Origin: UBA9547 sp043769845
GTDB taxonomy: Bacteria > Bacteroidota > Bacteroidia > Cytophagales > UBA9547
Direction of reading: 5' to 3'
NCBI GenBank assembly: GCA_043769845.1
Contig: JAYVIX010000231.1
Coordinates: 1-13,565 of the forward strand
DNA length: 13,565 nt
The position numbers and the translations under genes were made by a program. The notes beneath the pieces were generated by a model, which had not been told where the DNA came from, did no database searches, and worked only from the letters and a program-made list of their open reading frames with translations. This document shows, piece after piece, positions 12,890 through 13,565 of the stretch (position 1 is its first letter; each line of letters starts with the position of its first letter).

Positions 12890-13565
12890 ATGGTAGGAAT
12901 AAGACCGGACGAAATTTCGTCCATCCTTAAAGAACAATTATCGAACACCAAAACAAAGGCTGAACTTGAAGAAGTCGGCACGGTGTTGCAAGTGGGTGAT
13001 GGTGTGGCTCGTATTTATGGCCTTACTAAAGCGCAAGCTGGAGAGTTGATTCAATTCGAAAACGGCTTGAAAGCACTTGTACTTAACTTGGAAGAAGACA
13101 ATGTAGGTGCGGTAATTTTCGGAGATTCTTCTTTGTTGAAAGAAGGTGATACTGTAAAGCGTACAGGTGAGATTGCCTTCGTGAAAGCAGGACATGGCCT
13201 TTGTGGTCGTGTGGTAGATACATTAGGTAATCCAATTGATGGAAAAGGACCTATTCAAGGTGATTTGTATGAAATGCCTTTGGAGCGTAAAGCACCAGGT
13301 GTTATATACCGTCAGCCTGTAAACGAACCTCTTCAAACAGGTATCAAGGCGATTGATGCAATGATTCCAATCGGTCGTGGTCAACGTGAGTTAATCATTG
13401 GTGACCGTCAGACTGGTAAAACTACGGTTGCATTAGATACAATCATCAACCAAAAGGAATTCTTCGAAAGAGGTGAGCCTGTATTCTGTATCTATGTAGC
13501 TTGTGGTCAAAAAGCAAGTACTATTGCACAAATCGTTTCGACTTTGGAAAAAGCTGGAGCGATGA
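12890..13565 (+). CDS. atpA: F-type ATP synthase subunit alpha, 3' end missing
   Basis: The first 225 residues of subunit alpha are present, starting MVGIRPDEISSIL; the frame stays open to the window end. The N-terminal beta-barrel domain (VGTVLQVGDGVARIYGL, about 29-45) is followed by APGVIYRQPVNEPLQTGIKAIDAM and the Walker A loop GDRQTGKT at 171-178, which binds the non-catalytic nucleotide. Gln174 in the P-loop marks alpha, since catalytic beta has GGAGVGKT. The complete protein would be about 500-525 residues. Two bases separate its ATG from the atpH stop. In this phylum atpG usually comes next and atpD-atpC often lies elsewhere; that is beyond this window. Confidence 0.97.
   Translation, partial: MVGIRPDEISSILKEQLSNTKTKAELEEVGTVLQVGDGVARIYGLTKAQAGELIQFENGLKALVLNLEEDNVGAVIFGDSSLLKEGDTVKRTGEIAFVKAGHGLCGRVVDTLGNPIDGKGPIQGDLYEMPLERKAPGVIYRQPVNEPLQTGIKAIDAMIPIGRGQRELIIGDRQTGKTTVALDTIINQKEFFERGEPVFCIYVACGQKASTIAQIVSTLEKAGAM

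Noticed and set aside
1..13565. A mobile element, phage-defence, CRISPR or novel accessory system
   Set aside because: No transposase, integrase, repeat array, terminal repeats or cluster of unknown accessory genes is visible; gene content is core metabolism, envelope and energy functions.

Overview
The window looks like a chromosomal segment of a low-GC member of the Bacteroidota (Cytophagales or a related aerobic lineage is my guess; the rank below phylum is not secure). The reasons are the protein types and their order (dut, sugar nucleotidyltransferase, TPR protein, DUF4292 lipoprotein, EnvC-like protein), an AtpB with a signal peptide and a His-rich N-terminal region, a K+-dependent H+-pyrophosphatase of the Flavobacterium johnsoniae type, a GluP/FucP-type sugar transporter, weak or absent Shine-Dalgarno sequences, and several GTG or TTG starts. 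I see no mobile element, CRISPR array, tRNA or rRNA, and no stretch over 300 bases without a gene.

Left part (1-5908, + strand): the 3' end of a LOG-family phosphoribohydrolase gene, then an envelope-flavoured cluster. This runs dUTPase, a nucleotidyltransferase with a left-handed beta-helix tail, a secreted TPR-repeat protein (overlapping or directly abutting it), a DUF4292 lipoprotein with LolB-like sequence pattern (8-bp overlap with the TPR gene), and a coiled-coil LytM protein whose metal-site histidines are all replaced, so it should be an EnvC-type hydrolase activator and not an enzyme. A YfcE-type phosphoesterase gene follows on the minus strand, with its stop codon directly abutting the envC stop.

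Middle part (6422-9951): a short divergent intergenic region with a plausible Bacteroidota-type promoter, then hppA (membrane pyrophosphatase), a 39-bp gap holding a 14-bp-period tandem repeat, and a glucose/galactose-type MFS transporter closed by a strong, near-symmetrical hairpin terminator.

Right part (9970-13565): the F-type ATP synthase operon in the order atpI-like, atpB, atpE, atpF, atpH, atpA (cut by the window end). A GC-rich hairpin sits between atpE and atpF, where differential expression of the multicopy c subunit would be useful. PPi hydrolysis by HppA and the ATP synthase would share the same proton circuit. This is mostly core-genome content; the observations most worth a second look are the residue-level specialisations (PPase gate glutamate, dead LytM domain, H/E swap in AtpB), the LolB-like DUF4292 protein, and the RNA hairpins.
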